Positions 26,701-34,348 of a stretch of DNA of 64,000 bases are shown piece after piece. Both the position numbers and the translations under genes were made by a program. Position 1 is the stretch's first letter, and each line of letters opens with the position of its first letter. Source of the DNA: Caldatribacterium sp964426875 (GTDB lineage: Bacteria; Atribacterota; Atribacteria; Atribacterales; Caldatribacteriaceae); contig CAYRSB010000002.1 in assembly GCA_964426875.1 (NCBI GenBank), positions 62,001 through 126,000 on the forward strand. Direction: 5' to 3'. Below the pieces are notes generated by a model. That model ran no database searches. It worked only from the letters and a program-made list of their open reading frames with translations, and was not told the DNA's origin.

Positions 26701-27292
26701 AGACCTTTTCTTTGAGGAACATCGCGCACTTTCTGAAGGCTATGGCCCGGTGGCTGACCCGGTTTTTCATTGCCGGGCCGAGTTCGGCAAAGGTCTTCTC
26801 ATAGGGAGGGAAGACGAAAACAGGGTCGTATCCGAAGCCTTTATTTCCCCGAGCTTTCTCGGCTATCCATCCCTCACATGTACCTTCGAATACCTCTTCT
26901 CCTCCCGGCCACACCAGGGCCACGACACACACAAAGCGGGCAGTCCGGTTCTCAAGGGGCACACCTTCGAGTCTTCTCAGGAGAAGTTCGTTGCGCTCTT
27001 GGGAAGAGAGTCCTTGACCTCCGAAGCGAGCTGAATGTACTCCAGGAAGGCCATCCAGAGCATCGACCTCAAGGCCTGAATCTTCCCCTGCACAGACGAG
27101 TCCGGTCCGGGAGAAGCCAAAGCGAGCCTTGAGCAGGGCGTTTTCTGCATAGGTCGCCCCTGTCTCCTCTATATCGTCTTCGAGTATGACTTCGAAGATG
27201 CTCTGGACTTTGATGTGGAAAGGAAAAAGGATTTCTCCTATCTCGGTGAGTTTGCCCTGATTCCTGGTCACTACGTAGAGCGTGGACTTCAC
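26684..27292 (-). CDS. rdgB: XTP/dITP diphosphatase (non-canonical purine NTPase)
   Basis: 202 residues of the Ham1/RdgB family: VVTRNQGKLTEIGEIL (equivalent of the T/S-x-N-x-x-K start), EETGATYAENALLKARFGFS, CAGEDSGLEVDALDGLPGVH and GFGYDPVFVFPPYEKTFAEL. It removes dITP and XTP from the nucleotide pool. It overlaps the end of rph by four bases. rph-rdgB adjacency is widespread in bacteria. Confidence 0.95.
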   Translation of the reverse strand: MKSTLYVVTRNQGKLTEIGEILFPFHIKVQSIFEVILEDDIEETGATYAENALLKARFGFSRTGLVCAGEDSGLEVDALDGLPGVHSARFGGQGLSSQERNELLLRRLEGVPLENRTARFVCVVALVWPGGEEVFEGTCEGWIAEKARGNKGFGYDPVFVFPPYEKTFAELGPAMKNRVSHRAIAFRKCAMFLKEKVFKDRT

Positions 27293-28017
27293 GGTAGACC
27301 CCGCTCAAGGATTTTTCGCTCCAGAGCAAGAATTTCCTGGATTCCTTTTTGTCCCAGGTTCAAGAGGGCATTCAAGGTCTCTCGGGAAAAGGGTTCCTTT
27401 TCGGCGGTACCCTGTACCTCCACAAACCTTCCACTTCCCGTCATCACAATGTTCATGTCGACTTGAGCGTTGGAATCTTCCTCAAAGTTGAGGTCAAGGA
27501 GCATTTCCCCATTCACCACTCCCACACTGACTGCAGCAAGGTAATCCCGGACAAGGCCTCGCTCTGAGAGGATTCCCTGCTCGAGAAGGTTCCACAAAGC
27601 GTCTGCAAGAGCTATGAAGGAACCGGTAATGGCTAAGGTTCTTGTCCCCCCATCGGCCTGAATAACATCACAGTCCACAAGGATTGTACGCTCTCCCAGT
27701 TTCTCAAGGTTGACCACGGAGCGAAGGGCCCTTCCGATGAGACGCTGGATTTCGTGGGTTCGTCCGCCAACTTGCCCCTTTACCGCCTCGCGAATGTTGC
27801 GGGTGGTAGTAGCCCGAGGAAGCATGGCGTATTCGGCAGTGATCCATCCTTGACCGGTGTTGCGCAAGAAGGGTGGGACCCTGTCCTCAAAAGATATGGC
27901 ACAGATGATGCGGTTATTCCCTGCCTCGACGAACACGGAACCCTCGGCGTATTTCAGATAATTTCGCACGACGGTGATCGGCCGCAACTCGTCAGGTCTT
28001 CGTCCATCGCTTCGCAT
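27289..28017 (-). CDS. rph: Ribonuclease PH
   Basis: 242 residues from ATG 28017 (aaggagagg upstream). RSDGRRPDELRPITVVRNYL is the canonical start, with GWITAEYAMLPRATTTRN, GRTHEIQRLIGRALRSVVNL, DCDVIQADGGTRTLAITGSF and a C-terminal LNALLNLGQKGIQEILALER. A phosphorolytic 3'-exoribonuclease that trims tRNA 3' ends. Starts further upstream are possible but would overlap the GerMN gene. Confidence 0.96.
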   Translation of the reverse strand: MRSDGRRPDELRPITVVRNYLKYAEGSVFVEAGNNRIICAISFEDRVPPFLRNTGQGWITAEYAMLPRATTTRNIREAVKGQVGGRTHEIQRLIGRALRSVVNLEKLGERTILVDCDVIQADGGTRTLAITGSFIALADALWNLLEQGILSERGLVRDYLAAVSVGVVNGEMLLDLNFEEDSNAQVDMNIVMTGSGRFVEVQGTAEKEPFSRETLNALLNLGQKGIQEILALERKILERGLP

Positions 28018-28057
28018 AAGCGTCCTCTCCTTGAGGTATCGTCCTAATTCTTGAAAA

Positions 28058-28666
28058 CTATTGAACCTTTGCAATGATTCGCTCATCCCTTTGTAGAGGT
28101 TCTGAGATGTCGATGTGACCACAGAGAGTCTGGGTTTCTTTTCCGTCGATGAGTATTTTCACTTTTTCGATGCCCGGGAAGGCGGTGAGGGTATCCACAA
28201 TGGCGTATACGCTCAAGAACTCCTGAGAAGTTCCTCCTGACTGATTTTTGGCCATTTCGACCGAGAGGTCCACATAGGCGATTTTCTCCTCCACGAAAAC
28301 TGCATTGAGGCGGGTTCCTTGGGGCAGAGCGTTGAAAAGATTTTTATCGTTTGGTCCTTTCAGAAGTTCTCCGATCACTCGTTCGAGTCGTCGTTCATCG
28401 TTTGGAATACGTCGCTTTTCCCCCACAAGGGCCGTAAAGTCAGGATTGGCAAAGTACACCGTGACCTCCATTTCTTCTTTGGGAGGCAAAAGGATTCCTC
28501 CGGAGGGAGAAGGAGTGGGAGACGTTGGTCGGAAAAGCCGCAAAAGTATTTCCCCCCCGTAAACTACACCAAAAAAGAGCAGTACTCCCAAAAAGATATA
28601 AAGGAGAGCTTGCCAAGGAAAGGAGGATTTCTTTTTCTTTTTTCTTTGATAGCGAAACTCTCCCAT
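28058..28666 (-). CDS. GerMN-domain membrane-anchored protein
   Basis: 202 residues: basic N-terminus (KKKKK), one transmembrane helix at about 18-42 (ALLYIFLGVLLFFGVVYGGE), a Pro/Ser linker, then a GerMN domain (EVTVYFANPDFTALVGEKRR, then IGELLKGPNDKN, ALPQGTRLNAVFVEEKIAYV and SVYAIVDTLTAFPGIEKVKI). The domain is known from spore germination protein GerM but is widespread in non-sporeformers, usually near cell-wall genes. Here it lies between an amidase and rph, the order also found in Bacillus (gerM-rph-rdgB). Confidence 0.9.
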   Translation of the reverse strand: MGEFRYQRKKKKKSSFPWQALLYIFLGVLLFFGVVYGGEILLRLFRPTSPTPSPSGGILLPPKEEMEVTVYFANPDFTALVGEKRRIPNDERRLERVIGELLKGPNDKNLFNALPQGTRLNAVFVEEKIAYVDLSVEMAKNQSGGTSQEFLSVYAIVDTLTAFPGIEKVKILIDGKETQTLCGHIDISEPLQRDERIIAKVQ

Positions 28667-28668
28667 CC

Positions 28669-30264
28669 TCAGTCTCCTTTGAGTAGTTTTTCAAGCACCG
28701 GACTTTTGGCAAAGGCCTCTATTGCTTCGGCAATGCCCTTGGCAATACGATCCTGGAAAGAACTTGAAGCGAGTTTTTTAGCCTCATTGGGATTACTCAA
28801 GAATCCAACTTCCACCAGACATGCCGGGTAGTACATATGCCCGAGAACCACCAAAGGAGCCTCTTTAAGACCCCGAGAAGTCTGTCCGGTGGCGGAGGAA
28901 ATCTTGTCAAGAAGGAGCCTTCCGAGTTCGGCACTGGCCTCGCGGCTTTTGCCGTAATATGCTGAGGTGTAGACAGAGTTGAGTTTTTGGGGGTTAAGGC
29001 GCTTCTCTACCTCTTCCCTTCCGAAGGAGGCGTTCTCCCGATTGGCTACATCTAAAGCTCCTTCACCTCGGGGTTTTGCTCCTCCTAAAAATGCTTCAAC
29101 CCCATCCGCCTTAGGGTTGGGACAGGCATTGCAGTGAATACTCACAAAGACAAAGGGATTTTTGCTGTTGGCAAGGTTATATCGATCATCGAGAGATGGA
29201 TATGTATCGTCGTTCCGCGTCATGTACACTTCATACCCTCTGGTTTCAAGGAGACCCTTGACTTTCTTGGCAATCTGAAGAACAATCGCCTTTTCCTCGT
29301 GTCCGTTATGGATGCACCCCGGGTCCTTTCCTCCGTGACCTGGGTCAAGAACGACTGCTTTTGGGTTGATGATCTCGGGAGAGGGGCTCACCAAGAGAGG
29401 CGAGGGTAAGGGGGAAGGAGTACCTAAAGAGGGAGACGGTAAAGGGGAGGGACCGGGAGGGAAAGTGGAGGCAGTGGTGACTTCCACAAGGCTTACGAGG
29501 TCAAAGTAGGCTCGAGGATTTTCTCCCTCCAATTTTCCTTCCCTGAGTTGGACGGGTTCTTTAAAAGAGATTATGGCCTCAATTTGCCCGTTCTGCTTTT
29601 TTAGGGTTATTTCTTTTATGCGAGTATCGTTGACCGAGGTGGTTTCCGGAACATCTCCAAGATTGCAATTTCGGAAGAGGATTCTTACTGTGTTCTGGGT
29701 TCGGTCCACCTGGGAGGAAAATGAGGGGACTCTTCCTCGAAAGTCAAAGGTTATTCGTGTCCGCATTTCTGTGTCGTATGAGGCGAAACGAACACCGGAA
29801 AGAAGGGGGACCAGAAGGCGGGGAGAAGGAACAACCTCTTTCGGAGAGGGCGAGGGGACTTCTTCGCCCCTGGTAGAAACCTTGAATCCAAAGAGCTCTG
29901 CTAAAAAGGAAAGCGCTACGTAAACCTTGTTGTCTTCCACAAAGACATTCCCGTTGAGGGGAATTTCTTTGTCCTCGGAGACGGCTACGCCCTTGTCGAG
30001 GGAGAGAACAAAGGAAATCCTCCCGAGTTTGAGGTTGACCTTTTTCATGATGGGAGAATAGTATGCTATCCCCCCGATTTCTTTAAAGAGGTCTTCGACA
30101 GCGATGTATACCGTTTTATCCCGGGCTACGACACGGGCTGTGCTTGTGAAACGTTGCCCGTTAATCGTAACGGTAGTTTGGGCCTCACCCAAAGCAGGGA
30201 AGAGGAAGCCAAGAAAGACCAAAAAGGCGACTATATTAAAAAGGAACTTCTTCAGAGCCTTCAT
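28669..30264 (-). CDS. N-acetylmuramoyl-L-alanine amidase with copper-amine-oxidase-like and AMIN domains
   Basis: About 531 residues from ATG 30264 (a GTG at 30318 is in frame but neither has a good ribosome site; the first 29 bases overlap ssb). Signal peptide at 1-27; residues 30-120 resemble the Cu-amine-oxidase N-terminal domain (TVYIAVEDLFKEIGGIAYYS); 150-260 an AMIN domain; a Pro/Ser linker; then Amidase_3: VLDPGHGGKDPGC (first zinc His), NGHEEKAIVLQIAKKVKGLL, VFVSIHCNACPNP (third His) and CLVEVGFLSNPNEAK with the catalytic Glu. It cleaves peptidoglycan stems in the periplasm, probably for cell separation. Confidence 0.93.
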   Translation of the reverse strand: MKALKKFLFNIVAFLVFLGFLFPALGEAQTTVTINGQRFTSTARVVARDKTVYIAVEDLFKEIGGIAYYSPIMKKVNLKLGRISFVLSLDKGVAVSEDKEIPLNGNVFVEDNKVYVALSFLAELFGFKVSTRGEEVPSPSPKEVVPSPRLLVPLLSGVRFASYDTEMRTRITFDFRGRVPSFSSQVDRTQNTVRILFRNCNLGDVPETTSVNDTRIKEITLKKQNGQIEAIISFKEPVQLREGKLEGENPRAYFDLVSLVEVTTASTFPPGPSPLPSPSLGTPSPLPSPLLVSPSPEIINPKAVVLDPGHGGKDPGCIHNGHEEKAIVLQIAKKVKGLLETRGYEVYMTRNDDTYPSLDDRYNLANSKNPFVFVSIHCNACPNPKADGVEAFLGGAKPRGEGALDVANRENASFGREEVEKRLNPQKLNSVYTSAYYGKSREASAELGRLLLDKISSATGQTSRGLKEAPLVVLGHMYYPACLVEVGFLSNPNEAKKLASSSFQDRIAKGIAEAIEAFAKSPVLEKLLKGD

Positions 30265-30727
30265 TATCTGCAAGCGGGATGTCTTCAAGATCTCCAAGAG
30301 GTCCTTCGCTCTCTTCACCGGGGAACGTGCCGAGATTCTCTACGTCTGCTTCAGGGGAGAGATCAATGACCTCTTCTTCAGAAGGTACGACTCCTTTGGG
30401 GGTGCTGAGGAATTGAATGTTTTCGGCTCGAATTTCATAGGAAGTACGCTTTCCTCCGTTTCGGTCTTCCCAAGAGCTGGAACGGAGAGCCCCCACGACG
30501 GCTACCCTGCTTCCTTTGTGGAGATAGCGGGCACAGACCTCGGCAAGTTTCGACCATGCGGCAACGGTGATATACGTAACTTCCTCCACTGGCCCACTTT
30601 TACCCTGATAGCGCCGATTCATGGCCATTCGGAAACGACAAACAGGCGTTCCCTGAGGGGTATACCGGAGTTCGGGGTCCTTGGTGAGGTTGCCAATGCC
30701 GAAAAAATAATTGATGTCTCTGGCCAT
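30236..30727 (-). CDS. ssb: Single-stranded DNA-binding protein
   Basis: 163 residues from ATG 30727. OB-fold signatures FFGIGNLTKDPELRYTPQGT, CRFRMAMNRRY, VTYITVAAWSKLAEVCARYL, KGSRVAVVGALRSSSWEDRN and YEIRAENIQFLS. An acidic tail ends in EEVPF, close to the DDIPF tip that recruits partner proteins. First gene of the leftward operon ssb-amidase-gerM-rph-rdgB. Confidence 0.95.
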   Translation of the reverse strand: MARDINYFFGIGNLTKDPELRYTPQGTPVCRFRMAMNRRYQGKSGPVEEVTYITVAAWSKLAEVCARYLHKGSRVAVVGALRSSSWEDRNGGKRTSYEIRAENIQFLSTPKGVVPSEEEVIDLSPEADVENLGTFPGEESEGPLGDLEDIPLADNEGSEEVPF

Positions 30728-30950
30728 GCATCGATACCCCCACATCTCTTATTCTCTCTTTGAGTTTAACACAGAAGAGGGGAGGGGGAAAGACTCTCCC
30801 CGAAAATTATCCGAGTTGATTTTTGAATGGGGTTTCGCGGGATTGTTTTTCCAGGCTTATTTTTGGAAAATTACAAGAAAACAAAAGGCGAGGCTTACCT
30901 ATCTGTCCCCTCGACGGGAGAAGAGGCTTCTTGTAGAATAAGAAGGGGTG

Positions 30951-31541
30951 ATGACACTGGCTCGGGAAGCGCGTATTCAGCGAACGACTAAGGAAACGGA
31001 AATTGAGGTATACCTCAATATTGATGGTGGGAGGCACCTCAGTCTTGACCTTGGAGCCCCCTTTTTCCCCCACCTTCTTGAGGCTTTGGCCTTTCACGCC
31101 GGTTGGGATCTGACGCTGAAAGCCAGAGGAGATACCCACGTGGATTATCATCATGTAGTAGAGGATGTGGGTATCGTCTTGGGGGAGGCATTCTCTCAGT
31201 GCCTTTCTGATAAAAGGGGGATTCGACGTTTTGGTTTTGCACTCATTCCTATGGATGAAGCTTTAGGGATGGCTGCCGTGGACTGTGGTAGCCGGGCATA
31301 CCTTGTGTATGATGTGCCCTCCTCTTTGGGGTTATGGGTAGGGGATTTCGAAGTTTCCCTCGTTGAGGAGTTTTTGAAGGCCTTTACCTCTTTTGCGCAT
31401 GTTACACTCCATGCTAAAATATGGTGGGGTAAGAATGCTCACCACGCTCTCGAAGCGCTTTTCAAAGCCGTTGGCCGGGCATTTTCTGAGGCAACGCAAA
31501 TAGTAGGGGATACTCTTCCGTCAACAAAGGGGGTATTGTAG
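30951..31541 (+). CDS. hisB: Imidazoleglycerol-phosphate dehydratase
   Basis: About 196 residues (ATG 30951; GTG 30948 also in frame). HisB signatures: LDLGAPFFPHLLEALAFHAG, THVDYHHVVEDVGIVLGEAF (manganese-binding His/Glu), CGSRAYLVYD and HVTLHAKIWWGKNAHHALEA. Dehydrates imidazole glycerol phosphate in histidine synthesis. It opens a compact cluster hisB-hisH-hisA-hisF-hisIE; hisG, hisD and hisC are not in the window. Confidence 0.95.
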   Translation: MTLAREARIQRTTKETEIEVYLNIDGGRHLSLDLGAPFFPHLLEALAFHAGWDLTLKARGDTHVDYHHVVEDVGIVLGEAFSQCLSDKRGIRRFGFALIPMDEALGMAAVDCGSRAYLVYDVPSSLGLWVGDFEVSLVEEFLKAFTSFAHVTLHAKIWWGKNAHHALEALFKAVGRAFSEATQIVGDTLPSTKGVL

Positions 31542-31553
31542 GAGAGGGTAGCC

Positions 31554-32183
31554 ATGATAGCCATTGTGGATTACGGAATTGGCAATCTCCGCAGCGTTTC
31601 TAAGGCCCTGGAGCGGTTGGGGAGGAGTGTTCTCGTTACTAACCGCTCCGAAGACGTCGAGAAGGCAGAAGCGGTAATCCTTCCGGGTGTGGGGTCTTTT
31701 GGAGAGGCTATGGAGAACATGGACAAAAGCCAACTCATTCCGGTGATTCGTCAGGCTTTCGAGGATGGAAAACCCATTCTCGGTATTTGTCTTGGACTTC
31801 AGCTTTTTTTCGAGCGGAGTCAGGAGGCCCCCAGAAAGAAAGGCCTCTCTCTTATTCCTGGGGAAGTGCGGAAACTCCCCCCCACCACGAAGATTCCCCA
31901 TATGGGGTGGAACAGGATTTACTTTAAGCGGCCCACCCCGCTTACCGAGAATATCCCCCAGGGGCGTTTTTTCTATTTTGCTCATTCTTTCTATGTCCTT
32001 CCTGAAGATGAATCCTGCATCGTAGGAATCTGTAACTACAACGTGACCATCCCAGTGGTGGTGAGCATGGGAAACCTCTGGGGGGTACAATTCCACCCTG
32101 AAAAGAGTGCCACTTGGGGCATGAAATTCCTGGAAAACTGGGTGAGGAAACTCAACGGCGATGCTTCTTATTCCAGCGATTGA
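31554..32183 (+). CDS. hisH: Imidazole glycerol phosphate synthase, glutamine amidotransferase subunit
   Basis: 209 residues, class I glutaminase. IAIVDYGIGNLRSVSKALER at the start, LPGVGSFGEAMENM, nucleophile Cys79 in GICLGLQLFFERSQE, and His181/Glu183 in WGVQFHPEKS. Supplies ammonia to HisF. It overlaps hisA by 23 bases. Confidence 0.95.
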   Translation: MIAIVDYGIGNLRSVSKALERLGRSVLVTNRSEDVEKAEAVILPGVGSFGEAMENMDKSQLIPVIRQAFEDGKPILGICLGLQLFFERSQEAPRKKGLSLIPGEVRKLPPTTKIPHMGWNRIYFKRPTPLTENIPQGRFFYFAHSFYVLPEDESCIVGICNYNVTIPVVVSMGNLWGVQFHPEKSATWGMKFLENWVRKLNGDASYSSD

Positions 32184-32883
32184 CCTTTTTGCCGGGCGAG
32201 TGGTACGTCTCACTCAGGGTGACTACGATCGCGTCGAAGTCTACCACGAAGACCCCCTTTTGGTGGCCAGGCGATGGGAGGAAGAAGGAGCGCCGATGCT
32301 TCACGTGGTAGACCTTGAAGGGGCACGTTTTGGGGAACCCAGAAATTTTTCTTCTATCGAGCGGATCATTAAGGGGGTTACCATTCCCGTTCAGGTTGGT
32401 GGAGGGGTCCGGAGTCTTTCGGTCTTCACGAGATATATTGAGGCAGGAGCAGCTTTTGTTGTTGTGGGGAGCGTGGTAGTAAAGGATTCGCAGACCTTTG
32501 AGAAGATGCTCGAGGTTGGGAAAGAAAAAGTCGCGGTGAGTCTTGACGTTCGGGATGGAGAGCTTGTGGTTTCCGGATGGCTTGAAAGAACCCCTCTCCG
32601 GGCTGCCGACCTTGCTCGAGGTCTTTCTCAAAAAGGGGTCTCTCGTTTCATCTTCACCGACGTATCTCGGGATGGAACGCTTGAGGGGATTAATCCCGGG
32701 GTGATTCGAGAGTTCCTTGAAGAGAGCAGTGTTTCGATCATCGTTGCTGGTGGAGTGAGGGGGGAGGAAGATATCTTCCTTATTCGAGGCATTCGGGGTG
32801 TCGAAGGGGTCATCCTTGGAAAGGTTCTGTACGCCGGTCTTTTGAATTTTAAGGCAATCCTTAAGAAAATACAGGGGGAGTGA
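32161..32883 (+). CDS. hisA: Phosphoribosylformimino-5-aminoimidazole carboxamide ribotide isomerase
   Basis: 240-residue TIM barrel. MLLIPAIDLFAGRVVRLTQG (first catalytic Asp), IPVQVGGGVRSL, VSRDGTLEGINPG (second catalytic Asp region) and IVAGGVRGEEDI. Amadori rearrangement of ProFAR to PRFAR in histidine synthesis. It starts inside the end of hisH and ends one base before hisF's start region. Confidence 0.95.
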   Translation: MLLIPAIDLFAGRVVRLTQGDYDRVEVYHEDPLLVARRWEEEGAPMLHVVDLEGARFGEPRNFSSIERIIKGVTIPVQVGGGVRSLSVFTRYIEAGAAFVVVGSVVVKDSQTFEKMLEVGKEKVAVSLDVRDGELVVSGWLERTPLRAADLARGLSQKGVSRFIFTDVSRDGTLEGINPGVIREFLEESSVSIIVAGGVRGEEDIFLIRGIRGVEGVILGKVLYAGLLNFKAILKKIQGE

Positions 32884-32884
32884 A

Positions 32885-33664
32885 ATGTTAGCCAAGCGAA
32901 TTATTCCCTGTCTTGATGTGAAAGAAGGCCGAGTGGTCAAAGGAGTCCATTTTGAGGACCTCCGGGATGTGGGGGATCCGGTGGAGCTTGCTAAAAGGTA
33001 TGAGGAAGAAGGTGCCGATGAATTGGTTTTTCTCGACATTACCGCTTCTTACGAGCAAAGAGAAATCATGATCCATGTGGCTGAGAAGGTGGCAGAGGTC
33101 CTCACCATTCCTTTCACCGTTGGTGGAGGGATTGGTAGTGTCGAACATGTGAGCAAGCTCCTCAAAGCCGGGGCAGACAAGGTTTCCATCAACACTCAGG
33201 CCGTCTTGAATCCCAATCTCATCACCGAGCTCGCTGAACACTTCGGAAGTCAGTGTGTGGTGGTAGCTATAGACGTGCGGCGAACCTGGGATCGCATAAC
33301 TTCTCGAAGCTACTGGGAAGTATTCATCAATGGTGGTCGTACTCCCACGGGGAAAGACGCCATTGCCTGGGCCCAGCAGGTGGAAAGGCTGGGAGCGGGC
33401 GAAATCCTTTTAACCAGCATGGATGCTGATGGAACACAGTCAGGCTATGATATCAGCCTCACCCGGAAGATAGCCGAAAAGGTGAAAATACCGGTTATTG
33501 CTTCTGGGGGAGCAGGAAAGCTTGAGCATTTGGCTGCTGTTTTGCAAGAGGGGAAAGCCGATGCAGCACTGGTGGCCTCCATTTTCCACTATCGCCATTA
33601 CACCATTCCTGAGGCTAAAGCCTTTTTGCGCAAAAGGGGCATCCCGGTAAGGATGGAAGAATGA
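32885..33664 (+). CDS. hisF: Imidazole glycerol phosphate synthase, cyclase subunit
   Basis: 259-residue TIM barrel. AKRIIPCLDVKEGRVVKGVH (catalytic Asp11), DELVFLDITASYEQREI, IPFTVGGGIGSVEHVSKLLK, GADKVSINTQAV, and LLTSMDADGTQSGYDI (second catalytic Asp). Works with HisH to make imidazole glycerol phosphate. It overlaps hisIE by four bases (ATGA). Confidence 0.96.
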   Translation: MLAKRIIPCLDVKEGRVVKGVHFEDLRDVGDPVELAKRYEEEGADELVFLDITASYEQREIMIHVAEKVAEVLTIPFTVGGGIGSVEHVSKLLKAGADKVSINTQAVLNPNLITELAEHFGSQCVVVAIDVRRTWDRITSRSYWEVFINGGRTPTGKDAIAWAQQVERLGAGEILLTSMDADGTQSGYDISLTRKIAEKVKIPVIASGGAGKLEHLAAVLQEGKADAALVASIFHYRHYTIPEAKAFLRKRGIPVRMEE

Positions 33665-34335
33665 TGAATGTTCTTGGGGAACTCACCTTCGACGAACGAG
33701 GGCTCATTCCGGCAGTCATCCAAGATGTTGAAAGTGGCAGGGTCCTCATGGTGGCCTACATGAATGAGGAGGCGCTCCGGAGAACCCTGGAGAGCAAAAC
33801 CACTTGGTTCTATAGCCGGAGCCGAAAGTCTCTCTGGAACAAGGGAGTAACCAGCGGTCACGTGCAGCATGTGGAGGGGATCTATGTGGACTGTGATCAT
33901 GATTGTCTTCTTATCCAGGTGAGACAGGAGGGAGTAGCCTGCCACACGGGATTTTTCTCCTGTTTCCATCACCTACTCACCGAAAGTGGCCTTTCTTCTC
34001 CTTCAGAGGGATATCCCCCCTATGCCCTTTCGGCCTTTCTTGAAGAGCTTTCCTCGGTTATAAAGGAGAGAGCACAGAATCCCTCTCCTTCTTCTTACAC
34101 GGCAAAGCTTCTCGTCGAGGGCAGGGAGAAAATCCTTCGGAAAGTGGCTGAGGAGACAATTGAAGTTCTTTTGGCCTCCCTTGAGGGAGGAGAGACAAAA
34201 AAAGACCACCTTCGTTACGAAGTGGCCGATCTCCTCTATCACCTTCTCGTCCTTTTAGAGGAGGAAGGCCTCACCTATGGTGAGGTTATGGAAGAGCTTA
34301 AAGAGCGACATGTAAAGAGAAAAGCGTCTCAGTGA
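33661..34335 (+). CDS. hisIE: Bifunctional phosphoribosyl-AMP cyclohydrolase / phosphoribosyl-ATP pyrophosphatase
   Basis: 224 residues. N-terminal HisI domain (1-120): VLMVAYMNEEALRRTLESKT, TWFYSRSRKSLWNKGVTSGH and zinc ligands in DCDHDCLLIQVRQEGVACHTG. C-terminal HisE domain (125-220): FLEELSSVIKERAQNPSPSS, ILRKVAEETIEVLLAS and HLRYEVADLLYHLLVLL. Carries out steps two and three of histidine synthesis. Confidence 0.95.
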   Translation: MMNVLGELTFDERGLIPAVIQDVESGRVLMVAYMNEEALRRTLESKTTWFYSRSRKSLWNKGVTSGHVQHVEGIYVDCDHDCLLIQVRQEGVACHTGFFSCFHHLLTESGLSSPSEGYPPYALSAFLEELSSVIKERAQNPSPSSYTAKLLVEGREKILRKVAEETIEVLLASLEGGETKKDHLRYEVADLLYHLLVLLEEEGLTYGEVMEELKERHVKRKASQ

Positions 34336-34348
34336 TGGGGGGTCTGAG

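Noticed and set aside
32152..33039. 295-codon antisense frame opposite hisA/hisF
   Set aside because: Lies entirely opposite clear histidine genes; composition is typical of shadow frames.
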